Assembly (NCBI GenBank): GCA_003280265.1
Contig: QCFJ01000008.1
Coordinates: 1 to 42,998, forward strand
Direction: 5' to 3'
DNA from: Prochlorococcus sp. AG-363-G03
Lineage (GTDB): Bacteria > Cyanobacteriota > Cyanobacteriia > PCC-6307 > Cyanobiaceae
DNA length: 42,998 bases
Part shown: positions 42,662 through 42,998 of the stretch, piece by piece
Position numbering within the stretch: the first letter of the stretch is position 1
Layout of the letters: each line of letters starts with the position of its first letter
The notes under the pieces: model-generated
Database searches by the model: none
The model's input: the letters and a program-made list of their open reading frames with translations, nothing else
What the model was told of the DNA's origin: nothing
Program-made: the position numbers and the translations under genes

Positions 42662-42998
42662 ATGGGAAAGGTAAAATTCACTCCCCCAAGGGGGAAGGGT
42701 TATAGCAATATCCCTGATGCTCGTTTAATGGTAGCTCAACTTAAAGAGAGCTTCGATAAAAAAGAGGCAGAGGATAAAGAACAGTTAAGAGAAAGGAAAG
42801 CGCAAGACCGTCAAGCTGCGGCTGACATCGAAGCTGAAAAGGCTAAAGAAGAGCGTAATCTCAAAGATATAAATATGGATGATAGTATCTTTTCTACTCA
42901 GGAAAGAGCTATCAACAATAATTTAAAAACTGAGATTGCCAATGATAAAGCTAATAGAGCTGCTATAGCTAATGAGAATGATACTCTAGAAGCCATAC
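42662..42998 (+). CDS. Internal core protein, T7 gp15 position, 5' part only
   Basis: The frame opens at ATG 42662 and is still open at the window end (112 codons). It reads MGKVKFTPPRGKGYSNIPDA followed by a long coiled-coil-like charged helix (KESFDKKEAEDKEQLRERKA). Position after the gp14-like gene suggests the gp15 internal virion protein. It may continue for several hundred residues beyond the window. Confidence 0.75.
   Translation, partial: MGKVKFTPPRGKGYSNIPDARLMVAQLKESFDKKEAEDKEQLRERKAQDRQAAADIEAEKAKEERNLKDINMDDSIFSTQERAINNNLKTEIANDKANRAAIANENDTLEAI

Larger units (their letters stand above)
20811..42998 (+). mobile_element. T7-like cyanopodovirus prophage (P-SSP7-like), left 22 kb
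   Basis: From 20811 all genes are on the + strand, tightly packed with frequent ATGA/TAATG overlaps. They follow the T7 class II-III order with cyanophage additions (nrdA/B-like, hli, psbA). No integrase, terminase, tail fibre, talC or repressor is seen, as these would lie beyond 42998. If attP lies between int and the RNA polymerase gene as in P-SSP7, integration would place RNA polymerase first and int last, which is consistent with this end. All recognisable genes except the DNA polymerase are intact, suggesting a recent or active element. Confidence 0.85.

Noticed and set aside
20950-42998. CRISPR array or cellular defence system in the phage segment
   Set aside because: No direct repeats with spacers and no nuclease/defence gene other than normal T7-like functions.

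Overview
The window joins two different DNAs. Bases 1-20810 are chromosome of a marine picocyanobacterium, most likely Prochlorococcus. The evidence is a form IA RuBisCO/alpha-carboxysome operon, AT-rich compact genes, and the neighbourhood dnaA, glutathione S-transferase-like gene, gor, CaCA antiporter, pyrC, tRNA-Leu. An extra csoS1-like gene with a long N-terminal extension (7145-7693) suggests a low-light clade, but this is inference.

Host part, left to right: the last codons of a gene upstream of csoS1 (perhaps csoS1D); csoS1, rbcL, rbcS, csoS2, csoSCA, csoS4A, csoS4B, csoS1E-like and the acRAF-type RuBisCO assembly factor, all on the + strand. Then come a small cyanobacterial protein (DUF3136-like), a RidA protein and glyoxalase II on the - strand. 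The + strand then carries hisG, an ABC exporter and a Ycf52/SNAT-like acetyltransferase. Two overlapping glycosyltransferase-like genes follow on the - strand, then dnaA, the GST-like gene divergent from gor, the antiporter, and pyrC. The carboxysome block encodes RuBisCO, shell, scaffold, carbonic anhydrase and assembly factor in one transcription direction. Stem-loops lie in each of its first three spacers.

At 20768 a tRNA-Leu(UAA) begins. It breaks off at 20810, after the anticodon loop, and from 20811 to the window end (42998) the sequence is a T7-like cyanopodovirus related to P-SSP7. Its gene order is T7-like: single-subunit RNA polymerase, gp2.5 SSB, gp3 endonuclease, gp4 primase-helicase, gp5 DNA polymerase (as two overlapping ORFs), gp6 exonuclease, DUF3310, MazG-like, ribonucleotide reductase large and small subunits, portal, scaffold, hli and psbA, small membrane or exported proteins, major capsid protein with a T-phi-like terminator, tail tubes A and B, and internal core proteins. 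The right half, including any integrase, terminase and right attachment site, lies outside the window.

The most notable point is the precise junction of a psbA/hli-carrying lytic-type cyanophage with a host tRNA-Leu gene, at the kind of site predicted for P-SSP7 integration (a 42-bp identity between phage and host tRNA-Leu). It is either a real prophage in Prochlorococcus or an assembly join through the sequence shared by attP and the tRNA. The sequence alone cannot decide between these. Other points are the split DNA polymerase, a ribonucleotide reductase small subunit with Leu where the radical Tyr is expected, an altered D1 loop, and a structured noncoding block after psbA.
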